64,000 bases of DNA from Fidelibacterota bacterium 408169 (lineage in GTDB: Bacteria; Fidelibacterota; Marinisomatia; Marinisomatales; TCS55): NCBI GenBank assembly GCA_002256485.1, contig NNSG01000010.1, positions 33,653 through 97,652 on the forward strand, given 5' to 3'. The notes under the pieces were generated by a model, which was not told where the DNA came from, ran no database searches, and worked only from the letters and a program-made list of their open reading frames with translations. A program made the position numbers and the translations under genes. Positions 1 to 8,376 of the stretch are shown here, in pieces. Numbering within the stretch: position 1 is the first letter of the stretch; every line of letters starts with the position of its first letter.

Positions 1-517
1 TATATTTGGAGAGTGTCAATCTCCAACTGTCTGCCATAAGCCTAATGTTTATCTTTGCTCCTGCATAACCTCCATGGTATGGTGCCCGTATAAATGATGC
101 AACTGAACTGATATTTACCAAAATACCATTTTGTTGTTCTTTCATAGTGGGGATAAATGGAATGAGTGTATTCGTTACTCCTAATACATTTGTTTCTATA
201 ATATTATTGATAGCTGTTGAATCACCGCTCATCAGGTCATCATGACCGCCGATCCCTGCATTAGCTATAACCATATCAATTCCATCTGTTTTACTCATGA
301 ATTCATCAGCAGCATTTTTTGCAGTTAAACGGTCCTTTGCATCCACTTGATATACATATGCATTTCCCCCCAATTCTCTGCATTTATCTGCAACTGTGTT
401 CAATTTTTCTTTTCTCCGTGCAGCGAGACCAATGATTGCTCCTCTTTTCGAATATATGTAAGCTAAATGTTCGCCGATACCGCTGCTGGCTCCGGAAATA
501 AAAATGCGTTTACTCAT
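1..517 (-). CDS. SDR-family oxidoreductase (partial, C-terminus outside window)
   Basis: The minus-strand frame opens with ATG at 517 and runs off the left edge, so only about 172 residues are visible. It begins MSKRIFISGASSGIGE, the Rossmann nucleotide-binding motif (TGxxxGIG type) of short-chain dehydrogenases. It continues with the NAG motif (IANAGIGG), the catalytic serine region (NISSVAS) and YAGAK, the YxxxK catalytic pair. These are classical-SDR hallmarks for an NAD(P)H-dependent alcohol/ketone oxidoreductase. The start lies 2 bases after the stop of the NagX-like gene, so it is probably the last visible gene of the amino-sugar operon. A sugar substrate is inferred from context only. 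Confidence 0.85.
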   Translation of the reverse strand, partial: MSKRIFISGASSGIGEHLAYIYSKRGAIIGLAARRKEKLNTVADKCRELGGNAYVYQVDAKDRLTAKNAADEFMSKTDGIDMVIANAGIGGHDDLMSGDSTAINNIIETNVLGVTNTLIPFIPTMKEQQNGILVNISSVASFIRAPYHGGYAGAKINIRLMADSWRLTLSKY

Positions 518-519
518 GA

Positions 520-1635
520 TTAGATTTTAATAAATATTTTTTGTCTGTACAGCCACAATAAAATTACCCACCACACAAACACATGGGTCAATGCAAAAAG
601 TAAAGATCCGTTTATGTCCCCAGCGAAGGGTTGAAAAATTGTTTTGTATAAATATGAATATCCTGAAACTGTTTCACCATTGAGTAAAAATTTCACTTTC
701 AAAATTGTTTTGGTCCACAGTCCTGAACCAACGAAAATAAAGAGTGAATTCGTCCCGTAAATGATAAATGGATGAAACACGGATTTAAATCCTTTTATAT
801 CGATCAACCAAATCAATATTGCCAGAATCACGGTTGCTATTCCGGCAGTATATAACACGTAAGAACTTGTCCAAAGCTGTTTGTTTATGGGCATGAATAT
901 CGACCAGAGAAGACCCAGAATAATTTGAATAGCTCCAGCTATAAACATTTTTTTCAAGTTGTCCTTCTGGTTCACATCGGAAGTTTGAATCATTACTCCA
1001 ACCATATATCCCAACAAAACAGTAATGACTGACGGAATGGTACTTAATAGTCCTTCGGGATCAAACGCAATTCCTGTTCCTCTCCATAAATGGTTAGCAC
1101 CAAGAATAACCATGTCAATTTTCCTGATTAGATTTGTTTCCAGCCCATATGGATCTGTTCCGCCAAAACCCCATAATAGCAACCAATAGGCAATGAGAGT
1201 AAGGGAAATTAATTTCCAGAGATTTGTAAACGAAAATCGAATAACGAGTAATGCGCCTATGCCGTAAGCAAGTCCGATTCTCTGAAGTACACCCATAATA
1301 CGAAAATTTTCCCAATTCCAATCTTGGCGAATAAACGGAAATGCATTTAATAATAATCCGAAAACAAAAATGGTCATTGTTCTCCAAATAATTTTAGAAT
1401 ACACTTCATGGCTTGGTTTAAAATCAAATTTAGCGAATGAAAATCTCATGGCGACACCCACAATAAATAAAAAGAATGGGAACACCAAATCAGTGGGTGT
1501 ACATCCATGCCATTTCGCGTGCCGGAGCGGAGCATAGACATGTGACCAAGTACCGGGGTTATTGACTAAAATCATTAGAGCAATGGTCATTCCTCGAAAT
1601 ACATCTAAAGAATAATATCTTTGGGTTGTATTCAT
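520..1635 (-). CDS. nagX: NagX/COG4299 (DUF5009) multipass membrane protein, probable amino-sugar transporter or acyltransferase
   Basis: 371 residues with about ten hydrophobic segments. The N-terminus has the family pattern RYYSLDVFRGMTIALMILVN, followed by LRHAKWHG and DLVFPFFLFIVG, the core of the COG4299/DUF5009 family related to heparan-alpha-glucosaminide N-acetyltransferase. In Xanthomonas this family includes NagX of GlcNAc-utilisation clusters. I recall that the Tannerella forsythia MurNAc transporter MurT also belongs here. It should be an inner-membrane protein moving or acylating GlcNAc or MurNAc. The gene overlaps the upstream symporter by 4 bases (ATGA) and sits two genes from a SpoIID-like protein and three from a sugar kinase. 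Which amino sugar it handles cannot be told from sequence. Confidence 0.85.
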   Translation of the reverse strand: MNTTQRYYSLDVFRGMTIALMILVNNPGTWSHVYAPLRHAKWHGCTPTDLVFPFFLFIVGVAMRFSFAKFDFKPSHEVYSKIIWRTMTIFVFGLLLNAFPFIRQDWNWENFRIMGVLQRIGLAYGIGALLVIRFSFTNLWKLISLTLIAYWLLLWGFGGTDPYGLETNLIRKIDMVILGANHLWRGTGIAFDPEGLLSTIPSVITVLLGYMVGVMIQTSDVNQKDNLKKMFIAGAIQIILGLLWSIFMPINKQLWTSSYVLYTAGIATVILAILIWLIDIKGFKSVFHPFIIYGTNSLFIFVGSGLWTKTILKVKFLLNGETVSGYSYLYKTIFQPFAGDINGSLLFALTHVFVWWVILLWLYRQKIFIKI

Positions 1636-3455
1636 GAATCCAGCTTGGAGATCAAATTATTCCAAATCCACCAGAATCCAATTCCGGATAATGTAAACAG
1701 AAGTAGAGCATATCCATTATTGCCGAATAGCCAATTCCCGATAGCAAAATTTAAACCATAGATCATTGCAATTCCAGCTATCCAATTAAAGAAGAATCCT
1801 TTCGTGACGGGTTGGAGTGTTGTATGTTTTGCAAACGAACCCCAGAGTCCGCCAGGTTGAACTCGCTGATAAAATCTACTTAGGGTAGATGCAGGTTCGG
1901 GTTTCGTTAAAAATGTAACAATGACCCAAACAAAGACAGAGGCAGGGACGATAATCATTAGTTTATGGTGGACTTGAATTGGAATGCCAAATAAAATAGG
2001 TGTTCTGTCGAAAAGTGCATAGGGCAAACCACTGGCAATCGTCTGATTCCAAGCAATCATTTCTAAAATAACGGTTATAATCAGTGACGTAAGTAATGCA
2101 GATATCTCAGTCCAGGCATTGATGCGCCACCAGAACCAGCGGAGAATTAACACAGCACCGATTCCGGCACCCATGGCATAAATGAATTCCCAAGCTTTGC
2201 TTATACTCTGCATATTAATGGCAACAAACGCAGCGCACACCATAAGAAAAACTGTAATGATTCTACTTACTAACACATAATGATGTTGATCTGCTTCTCG
2301 TTTGATAAATCGTTTATAGACGTCGTTTAACATATAGGAAGCGCCCCAATTCAAATGAGTATCAATGGTAGACATAAATGCTGCAAGAAATGAAACCACT
2401 AGTAATCCTTTAAATCCAGGTCCCAGAAATTTGTTCATTAGAAGGGGATAACCAGCTTTTGATCCCAATTCTGCATGGGATTCTGGAATGATAGGGAATA
2501 CAATAATAGAGACTAATGCAACGGCGATCCATGGCCATACGCGTAAGGCGTAATGTGCTAAATTGAACCAAAGTGTTGCAGCTAAAGCGTGTTTTTCATT
2601 TTTGGCAGATGACATCCGCTGAATGATATAACCTCCGCCATCCGTTCCGTGATGAGACCACCACATGAGGGTAAGAAAGATCAAAAATTTTGAGAAAGGA
2701 GATTCCCAAAATGTGGATGTGGTAACCCCAGCGTCGGGGATCGGCGGAATAAATTTGAGTGTAGTATCATGAACTACTCCCGAATCGGTCAGGTGCAAAT
2801 TTGATATTTTATCCAGAAGCAAATCCATCCCCCCAACAGCATTAACCGCAATAATCGCCAGGATAATTGAGCCCGCCATTGCGATGAAAAACTGAACCAA
2901 ATCTGTCACAACCACTCCCCAAAATCCCGATAAAAGGGCATAAAGCAATGCAATTGTTACGCAAATCCACACGGCAGTCCAGCGGTCAATATTGAGCATA
3001 ACCGCAGCCACCGAAGCCATGGCATTGATGACCCAACCCATGACGATAAAATTATACAAAATTGCGAAATAACCCGCTTTAAAGGCTCTCAATACCGCTG
3101 CGGGTCTTCCACTATAACGAATTTCTAATAATTCATTGTCCGTAATGATTTCAGCTCGTCGCCAAAGCCTTGAAAATAGCAATGCACCCAACAGCCCGGA
3201 TAGCAGCAGATTCCACCAGAACCAGTTTTGCCAGATTCCAGGTCCGCGAACAAATTCTGTAATCGCCAACGGCGTATCGGCGGCAAACGTTGTGGCCACC
3301 ATGGATGTGCCTACAATCCACCAGGGAAGAGTACGGCCGGAAAGAAAATATTCCTCGGTGCTTTGACCCGCACGCTTGGAGAAATAGATTCCAACTCCAA
3401 GGGAAAATAAAATATAAGAAATAATAATAATCCAATCGAATGTTGACAGAGCCAT
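1632..3455 (-). CDS. Sodium:solute symporter (SSS family)
   Basis: 607 residues with roughly 14 membrane helices. The N-terminus (GVGIYFSKRAGQSTEEYFLS, then GRTLPWWIVGTSMVATTFAA) is the classic SSS/SGLT start with the Na2-site helix. The length fits the long subfamily often found in Bacteroidota sugar clusters. It probably couples Na+ influx to uptake of a sugar across the inner membrane. It starts 1 base after the stop of the SpoIID-like gene and overlaps nagX by 4 bases, so all three should be translated from one message. Having two candidate permeases in one operon may mean one handles GlcNAc and the other MurNAc or a disaccharide; this is inference. Confidence 0.9.
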   Translation of the reverse strand: MALSTFDWIIIISYILFSLGVGIYFSKRAGQSTEEYFLSGRTLPWWIVGTSMVATTFAADTPLAITEFVRGPGIWQNWFWWNLLLSGLLGALLFSRLWRRAEIITDNELLEIRYSGRPAAVLRAFKAGYFAILYNFIVMGWVINAMASVAAVMLNIDRWTAVWICVTIALLYALLSGFWGVVVTDLVQFFIAMAGSIILAIIAVNAVGGMDLLLDKISNLHLTDSGVVHDTTLKFIPPIPDAGVTTSTFWESPFSKFLIFLTLMWWSHHGTDGGGYIIQRMSSAKNEKHALAATLWFNLAHYALRVWPWIAVALVSIIVFPIIPESHAELGSKAGYPLLMNKFLGPGFKGLLVVSFLAAFMSTIDTHLNWGASYMLNDVYKRFIKREADQHHYVLVSRIITVFLMVCAAFVAINMQSISKAWEFIYAMGAGIGAVLILRWFWWRINAWTEISALLTSLIITVILEMIAWNQTIASGLPYALFDRTPILFGIPIQVHHKLMIIVPASVFVWVIVTFLTKPEPASTLSRFYQRVQPGGLWGSFAKHTTLQPVTKGFFFNWIAGIAMIYGLNFAIGNWLFGNNGYALLLFTLSGIGFWWIWNNLISKLDS

Positions 3456-3456
3456 A

Positions 3457-4710
3457 TTAATATAGCCTTTTCAATTCTGTGTCTATGAAATAGTGAGTTA
3501 GAATTTCGTTTGTTGAGTAGTTATTTAACGCCATACCGAGAGCACCTATTTGGCAAAGCCCAACACCATGCCCCCAACCGGCGCCAAAGAGTTTTATATG
3601 TTTTTCATCCATGTTTATAATAAAAGCAGAACTATACAAAAATGATGGATGGAGCATCTTACGAATGTCGTATTCATTATTAATTCGGAGTGTTTTCGGT
3701 ATTCCTTCATTGGTATCATAGTCTAAATATAAGTGATTTATTCTTCCTGATTTACCACGATTTAATACATCAATTTTGGTAATGTGAGAAACATGCTCGT
3801 TTATTTTTTCAGAGAAAAATTTACAAAACTCATTTTGTGTAAAGTTAAGAAGCCATCGAAAATAATGTCCTTCCTTATCCACATTTCCGAGATATTTATG
3901 AAGTTCGTCTTCAGGTGCATAGTTTTGTCCGCAAAATACCTTAGGATAGTAAGTGAACCAATTATCCCAATCTGTTTCAACATTATCATTTGGCCCATCA
4001 TATACACTGGATAAATAAGGAGTAGGCGGCATATCCCAAACATTTTCAGCACTTTCTGAAATTCCACCGCAGGATTTTGAATAACGTGCATCGCAAATTT
4101 GGTTATCATATGTAAGAACAATCCCTTTTGTATCTTTGGACGCTTTTCGTGATGAATCTGTTATTTGGTCTAATCCTTGATAACGCTGACAGCAATCATC
4201 ATTGCAAGCATCAAGATTTAAGTCCGAATGTTTTTTTTCTGCAGCAGCCAAAATCCATGAACGAGCCGTTATCGTTTGTGATTCCAATAGGGCAGATGGG
4301 CAGGTACTACTCATTTCTGAAACAGCGACACATGCAATATATTGCTCCAAAGGGACACAATTAGTTAGGAGTAAATATTCGTCTTTAATGGAAATATCCA
4401 CATTCCCCAATAATGTTACATCAATAGTTTTTTCCCAATGAAATTCACGTCCGGCAGGGACACCATGAATTGTGATACCGTAATTATCATCCTCAATAAT
4501 TTTTGTTATTAACATTTCACCGTTATCAACAGAAACATTGAGTATTTCAGGCGTTTTGCTTGATGGATTTAGTCGGTCAAAAGTTTCTATCTCAAACAGT
4601 GATGGATCTGAAAATGAAATAGTTACTTCTTTACGTTTATCTATAGGGAGAATAATACCAATTCGTAAAATGGGTTCAGATTGTGGGAATTTGTTTTGCA
4701 TTATATTCAT
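3457..4710 (-). CDS. SpoIID/LytB-domain protein without signal peptide
   Basis: About 417 residues of the SpoIID family, whose Bacillus members are lytic transglycosylases cutting denuded peptidoglycan glycans. Visible hallmarks are VPLEQYIACVAVSEM (the Glu aligns with the SpoIID catalytic Glu), the TARSW segment and the C-terminal GAGWGHGVGLCQIGALGMA. I chose ATG 4710, 1 base after the kinase stop and preceded by GGAA. A GTG at 4740 would add ten residues and overlap the kinase. Neither start gives a signal peptide or a membrane anchor, which is unusual because SpoIID proteins normally work outside the membrane. It also has several cysteines (CNDDCC). In this operon of transporter, kinase and glycosyltransferase a cytoplasmic role on imported glycans is possible. 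Confidence 0.8.
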   Translation of the reverse strand: MNIMQNKFPQSEPILRIGIILPIDKRKEVTISFSDPSLFEIETFDRLNPSSKTPEILNVSVDNGEMLITKIIEDDNYGITIHGVPAGREFHWEKTIDVTLLGNVDISIKDEYLLLTNCVPLEQYIACVAVSEMSSTCPSALLESQTITARSWILAAAEKKHSDLNLDACNDDCCQRYQGLDQITDSSRKASKDTKGIVLTYDNQICDARYSKSCGGISESAENVWDMPPTPYLSSVYDGPNDNVETDWDNWFTYYPKVFCGQNYAPEDELHKYLGNVDKEGHYFRWLLNFTQNEFCKFFSEKINEHVSHITKIDVLNRGKSGRINHLYLDYDTNEGIPKTLRINNEYDIRKMLHPSFLYSSAFIINMDEKHIKLFGAGWGHGVGLCQIGALGMALNNYSTNEILTHYFIDTELKRLY

Positions 4711-4711
4711 T

Positions 4712-5884
4712 TTATTCCAATGCAGCATCAATCCCAGCACCTAATGCAGGTGCATCTCGGAGAAGTGAAACACGGATCAAATTTGATTTTAATTTATCAT
4801 TATCTAAATATGCAGACTTTGCATTTGAATCCAATCGATTAGATTTATTAATAAGATTGCCAATGTGATAAACTAAAGATTCCCAGAAGATACCAGACCC
4901 TTTTGAAGTTTCAAGGAGCACTCCTAATCGTTGCCCAATAATTATTCGATCTAAAATTGTATTTAAAAAAGGATGGTTTGAAGAAGGGGGGTCCCTGTTT
5001 GGGTTTATGAGTCCAAAATGTTCTACCCATCCAGAATAAATAGTTTCTATGCGTTCAAATAGTAATTCTGCCAAATTTAAACTGACATCTGAAAAAGTTT
5101 TTAAAGCAGCCTCTTCTTTCTGGATAGCTCTTTCCAAAATAATTTTAGGGTAAATGGAATTTGTATTTATAGATGTAATTGACTGTCCCGAATATTGGCT
5201 ATAGATAGACTGAATTCCACCAGCAGAAGCAAAACGCTCCAATGCAATGCCATCTATATTTTTCATTTCCCACGATTTTAACAACCATGTCTTTGCATCA
5301 TCAAATGGTATCAGTTTCCCATTGAGTTTTAAGGCATCGGCAGCACCGGTACCACCACCGAGATAGTAGGAATTTGAAACTGATTTGAAGAGTCCATCAT
5401 TAGAAGATTCTTCACCTAATCCACAATAATCCGCATCACTTCCCAAACGTCGTATAGAAGAATAGAGTTTTATCCCAACTTCAGAAAGAGCCATCTCCAA
5501 ATCATCACAAAATGTTGGCATTCGGGGACCATTTGCCATCGCTACAATTCCACGTTTATCATCTGATTTTAATCCAGGCATTCCTATACCAATTATTAAT
5601 GGACTTCCTGAATACAGATTTGAAATTGTTTTTACAAATGCTTCAATAATTGCCTGTCCTTGCTGCTTTTCGCCATCTGTAAGTGAAAAAGTAGACTTAA
5701 TTTCATTTAATTGGGTTTGAATATCCACAGGAGTGAATTCCGAATCAAAACTTTGGTAATCAGAATATATTTTTATGGAGTTGGCTGAACCGAGTGAAAA
5801 TCCATTTTCAGTTTCCATAACATGCCAACCGGATACTTTCGTTGCTCCGCCATCTAAACCAATAATGAATGGCGTATTGCTCAT
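4712..5884 (-). CDS. ASKHA-fold sugar kinase (ROK/BadF type), probable amino-sugar kinase
   Basis: 390 residues. The N-terminal phosphate-1 loop reads GLDGGATK, followed by GIGMPG, GSDADYCGLGE (an Asp in the position of the catalytic base) and the phosphate-2 loop YLGGGTGAAD. The pattern is ROK-like, but I do not see the CxCGxxGCxE zinc motif of true ROK kinases, so the BadF/NagK/MurK branch is equally possible. The expected reaction is ATP-dependent phosphorylation of GlcNAc and/or MurNAc in the cytoplasm. The gene overlaps the upstream glycosyltransferase by 4 bases (ATGA) and is followed immediately by the SpoIID-like gene, placing it in the salvage operon. Substrate is inferred from neighbours. 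Confidence 0.8.
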   Translation of the reverse strand: MSNTPFIIGLDGGATKVSGWHVMETENGFSLGSANSIKIYSDYQSFDSEFTPVDIQTQLNEIKSTFSLTDGEKQQGQAIIEAFVKTISNLYSGSPLIIGIGMPGLKSDDKRGIVAMANGPRMPTFCDDLEMALSEVGIKLYSSIRRLGSDADYCGLGEESSNDGLFKSVSNSYYLGGGTGAADALKLNGKLIPFDDAKTWLLKSWEMKNIDGIALERFASAGGIQSIYSQYSGQSITSINTNSIYPKIILERAIQKEEAALKTFSDVSLNLAELLFERIETIYSGWVEHFGLINPNRDPPSSNHPFLNTILDRIIIGQRLGVLLETSKGSGIFWESLVYHIGNLINKSNRLDSNAKSAYLDNDKLKSNLIRVSLLRDAPALGAGIDAALE

Positions 5885-7407
5885 GAAGATTTATTTAATG
5901 CTATTCGTCTTTGTATAGCAACTAGACGCATATGATCTTTTGCTTCGTCATTTCGATCAACAGTTACTTGGTCAATGCTATGATCAGTTCCACCGGGATG
6001 GCGAATGACATCATAAATAGCTGTATAAATTCTACCGATTTTGTATTTTTCGCTGATACGCATTACCAACTCATAATCTTCAGCATAGTTTCGACTATAT
6101 GGATCATCATTTACTCCAAAATAGCCAATGTCTTTTATCACTTGAATGTCCATGCACCTGGGAGCACCGCCTCCGCCAATACGGAGTAAATTATTTCGTC
6201 CATTTTCTTCTGTCCATTCATCATGAGTTACGGTTGGTATTTCTTCGTTTCGTTTGAGAGTTCCATCATCCTGTTTTTCCCACACGTCATAACTGCCAAT
6301 CACCATCCCAACAGCAGGATCTGAATCAAACTCATTCATAAGTTTTTCTACAGCATTGGGTTTAAGGCGATCGTCTGAATCTAATTGAACATAAAATTCA
6401 CCTTCAGCTGCTTTTACACCTGTGTTTAGACAAAACCCGATATTGTTTATATCCACAACAATTAATCGAACGTCAGGCGCATTGAAATCATATTTATCAC
6501 CATCGGCCATATATCGTTTCACTTCTGGAATTGTTGAATCCATTTCTCCGCCGTTTACTACAACAATAATTTCAATATTCTGTTCAGTTTGCTTAAAGCA
6601 ACTTTCCAATGCTGTTCCGATAAATTCCGGTCGCTCATTGACAGGAATAATCACTGTTGCTTTTAGCTGGGGATTATGTTTTGGTGACGGTCTTTGCTGA
6701 TAATATTCCTTGGGTGGGAGATAGGCGCCAATCCGCTTTAAATGATCCGTGCAAATTTTCTCTGCTTCCAACTGACTCTCTTTTCTTTCCATAAGATAAT
6801 CAAACACGTTGGTAGCTTCTTTTTGTGCTTTCACAGTATAAAGACTGCCGCTGTATCTATTGGCAACCCGAATCAATTCCCCATGCTCAGATAATTTTAA
6901 GCGCAAGTCATAGAGTAAATTGAATTGAATAGATTCATCAAATCCCCCGCACTGCTGAAACGCAGATTTTCTGATGCAATACACTCTGCCGCAATCCTGA
7001 TTATCCCGAACACGTCCTTCGTGGTGATGCAGCAGGTGAATTTCCTGAATTTCGCCATCACTGTCTAAATTATAATCGGAATAAATCATGGCAGCATTTG
7101 GATTCCGTTCCATTGTTAACTGAAATAGATCAAAAGCAGATGTTGACAATTGCACAGGCGATGTTTGGTTATCAATAAGTAAAATAAACGGATCATCTGA
7201 CTGGCCAATTACTTGATTCATTGCTGCGGCGCTATGTGTTTTTTCAAGAGTTTGAAATTGAATAGCTGAATCGGCGCCATCAAACCAATCGCCAAATGCA
7301 ACAATTTGACCTGGCTTTAACGATTGCCCTAAAATTGAATCAACTGTAGCTTGAATATCAGTTTCAGATTGATTCTGTTTGTCAGGTATGGAGAATAAAA
7401 CAATCAT
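5881..7407 (-). CDS. Family 2-like glycosyltransferase with two GT-A-like halves
   Basis: 508 residues, no signal peptide. The C-terminal half (about 250-460) is a GT-A/GT2 domain: ATVIIPVNERPEFIGTALES, then EIIVVVNGG, FYVQLDSDDRL (DxD-type metal/nucleotide-sugar site) and EDYELVMRISE. The N-terminal half (about 1-230) has the outline of a second GT domain (TVDSILGQSLKPGQIV, IYSDYNLDSDG, CIRKSAFQQCGGFDES), but the metal-site position reads LLIDNQTSP, so it may be inactive. It is the first gene of the minus-strand operon, 88 bases from the divergent esterase. A nucleotide-sugar transferase heading a sugar-salvage operon is unexpected; its acceptor is unknown. Confidence 0.8.
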   Translation of the reverse strand: MIVLFSIPDKQNQSETDIQATVDSILGQSLKPGQIVAFGDWFDGADSAIQFQTLEKTHSAAAMNQVIGQSDDPFILLIDNQTSPVQLSTSAFDLFQLTMERNPNAAMIYSDYNLDSDGEIQEIHLLHHHEGRVRDNQDCGRVYCIRKSAFQQCGGFDESIQFNLLYDLRLKLSEHGELIRVANRYSGSLYTVKAQKEATNVFDYLMERKESQLEAEKICTDHLKRIGAYLPPKEYYQQRPSPKHNPQLKATVIIPVNERPEFIGTALESCFKQTEQNIEIIVVVNGGEMDSTIPEVKRYMADGDKYDFNAPDVRLIVVDINNIGFCLNTGVKAAEGEFYVQLDSDDRLKPNAVEKLMNEFDSDPAVGMVIGSYDVWEKQDDGTLKRNEEIPTVTHDEWTEENGRNNLLRIGGGGAPRCMDIQVIKDIGYFGVNDDPYSRNYAEDYELVMRISEKYKIGRIYTAIYDVIRHPGGTDHSIDQVTVDRNDEAKDHMRLVAIQRRIALNKSS

Positions 7408-7495
7408 AATATATGGGTTTGAAAAGTATAAATGTTTATTTTGATTGCTGAAACTAACGCAAATTAAACTATAGTTCAGGCAACTTTTTTATATT

Positions 7496-8311
7496 ATGAA
7501 AATAAAAATATTCACCCTAATCATTTTTCTCACATTTTTAAGAGGTCTTTTCGGAGCGGTTCAAAAAACGATAATAATCCATAGTGAATCAATGGAGAGG
7601 GATATTCCCTGTGTCATTATTTTGCCGGATAACTATGATATAACGGATAATCAATACGCCGTCATTTATCTCCTCCACGGTTATAGTGGAAATTATAAAA
7701 ACTGGTCTGACAAATCTGATTTAGGAAAATATGCTGATACGTATAACATAATTATTGTGTGTCCAGATGGCGGTTATAATAGTTGGTATTTAGACAGTCC
7801 TATGGATTTAAACTGTCAGTATAAAACGTATGTTGGGAAAGAGGTTGTCCAGTATATTGATCAAAATTACAGGACGATTGTACACAGAAACAGTCGTGCA
7901 ATTACTGGGTTAAGCATGGGCGGACATGGTGCATTATATTTGGCATTGGAATTTCCAGACATATTTGGAGCGGCCGGAAGTATGAGCGGCGTTGTTGATT
8001 TGAAATTAACGACAAAGAAATATGAATTGAGTGAAAAAATCGGATCTTTCGAACAGTTTCCAGAGCGGTGGAATCAGTTTTCAGTAATGAGCAATGTACA
8101 TAAATTTAAGTATTCAAACACCCGTTTAATGATTGATTGCGGGATAGATGATGTATTTTTTGAAAGTAATCGATTTTTACATAAAACATTATTAGAATTA
8201 AATATTCCTCATGATTATTCTGAAAAACCGGGAGGACATTCTTGGGAGTATTGGATAAACGCTCTCAATTTTCAAATATTATTTTTCATTCATAGTTTTA
8301 AACAAAATTAG
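7496..8311 (+). CDS. Secreted alpha/beta-hydrolase esterase (esterase D/PF00756-like)
   Basis: 271 residues with an N-terminal signal peptide (hydrophobic residues 5-21). The alpha/beta-hydrolase nucleophile elbow is GLSMGGHGA, preceded by IYLLHGYSGN (oxyanion region). The likely acid is in LMIDCGIDD and the catalytic His in GGHSWEYW. This is the putative-esterase family of FrmB, antigen 85 and feruloyl/acetyl-xylan esterases. It should act in the periplasm or outside the cell on an ester. In this locus, removal of O-acetyl groups from peptidoglycan or another glycan is an attractive but unproven role. It is divergent from the salvage operon and 65 bases upstream of the GH3 lipoprotein. Confidence 0.85.
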   Translation: MKIKIFTLIIFLTFLRGLFGAVQKTIIIHSESMERDIPCVIILPDNYDITDNQYAVIYLLHGYSGNYKNWSDKSDLGKYADTYNIIIVCPDGGYNSWYLDSPMDLNCQYKTYVGKEVVQYIDQNYRTIVHRNSRAITGLSMGGHGALYLALEFPDIFGAAGSMSGVVDLKLTTKKYELSEKIGSFEQFPERWNQFSVMSNVHKFKYSNTRLMIDCGIDDVFFESNRFLHKTLLELNIPHDYSEKPGGHSWEYWINALNFQILFFIHSFKQN

Positions 8312-8376
8312 TTTAGACCTTTTTTAATAATTTTATAAGAAATATTGAATTATTATTAGATTTCATACTTCAAAAT

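Noticed and set aside
7441..7470. Possible promoter TTGATT-N18-TAAACT before the esterase
   Set aside because: The match is loose, AT-rich DNA gives many such hits, and promoter consensus in this lineage is uncertain.
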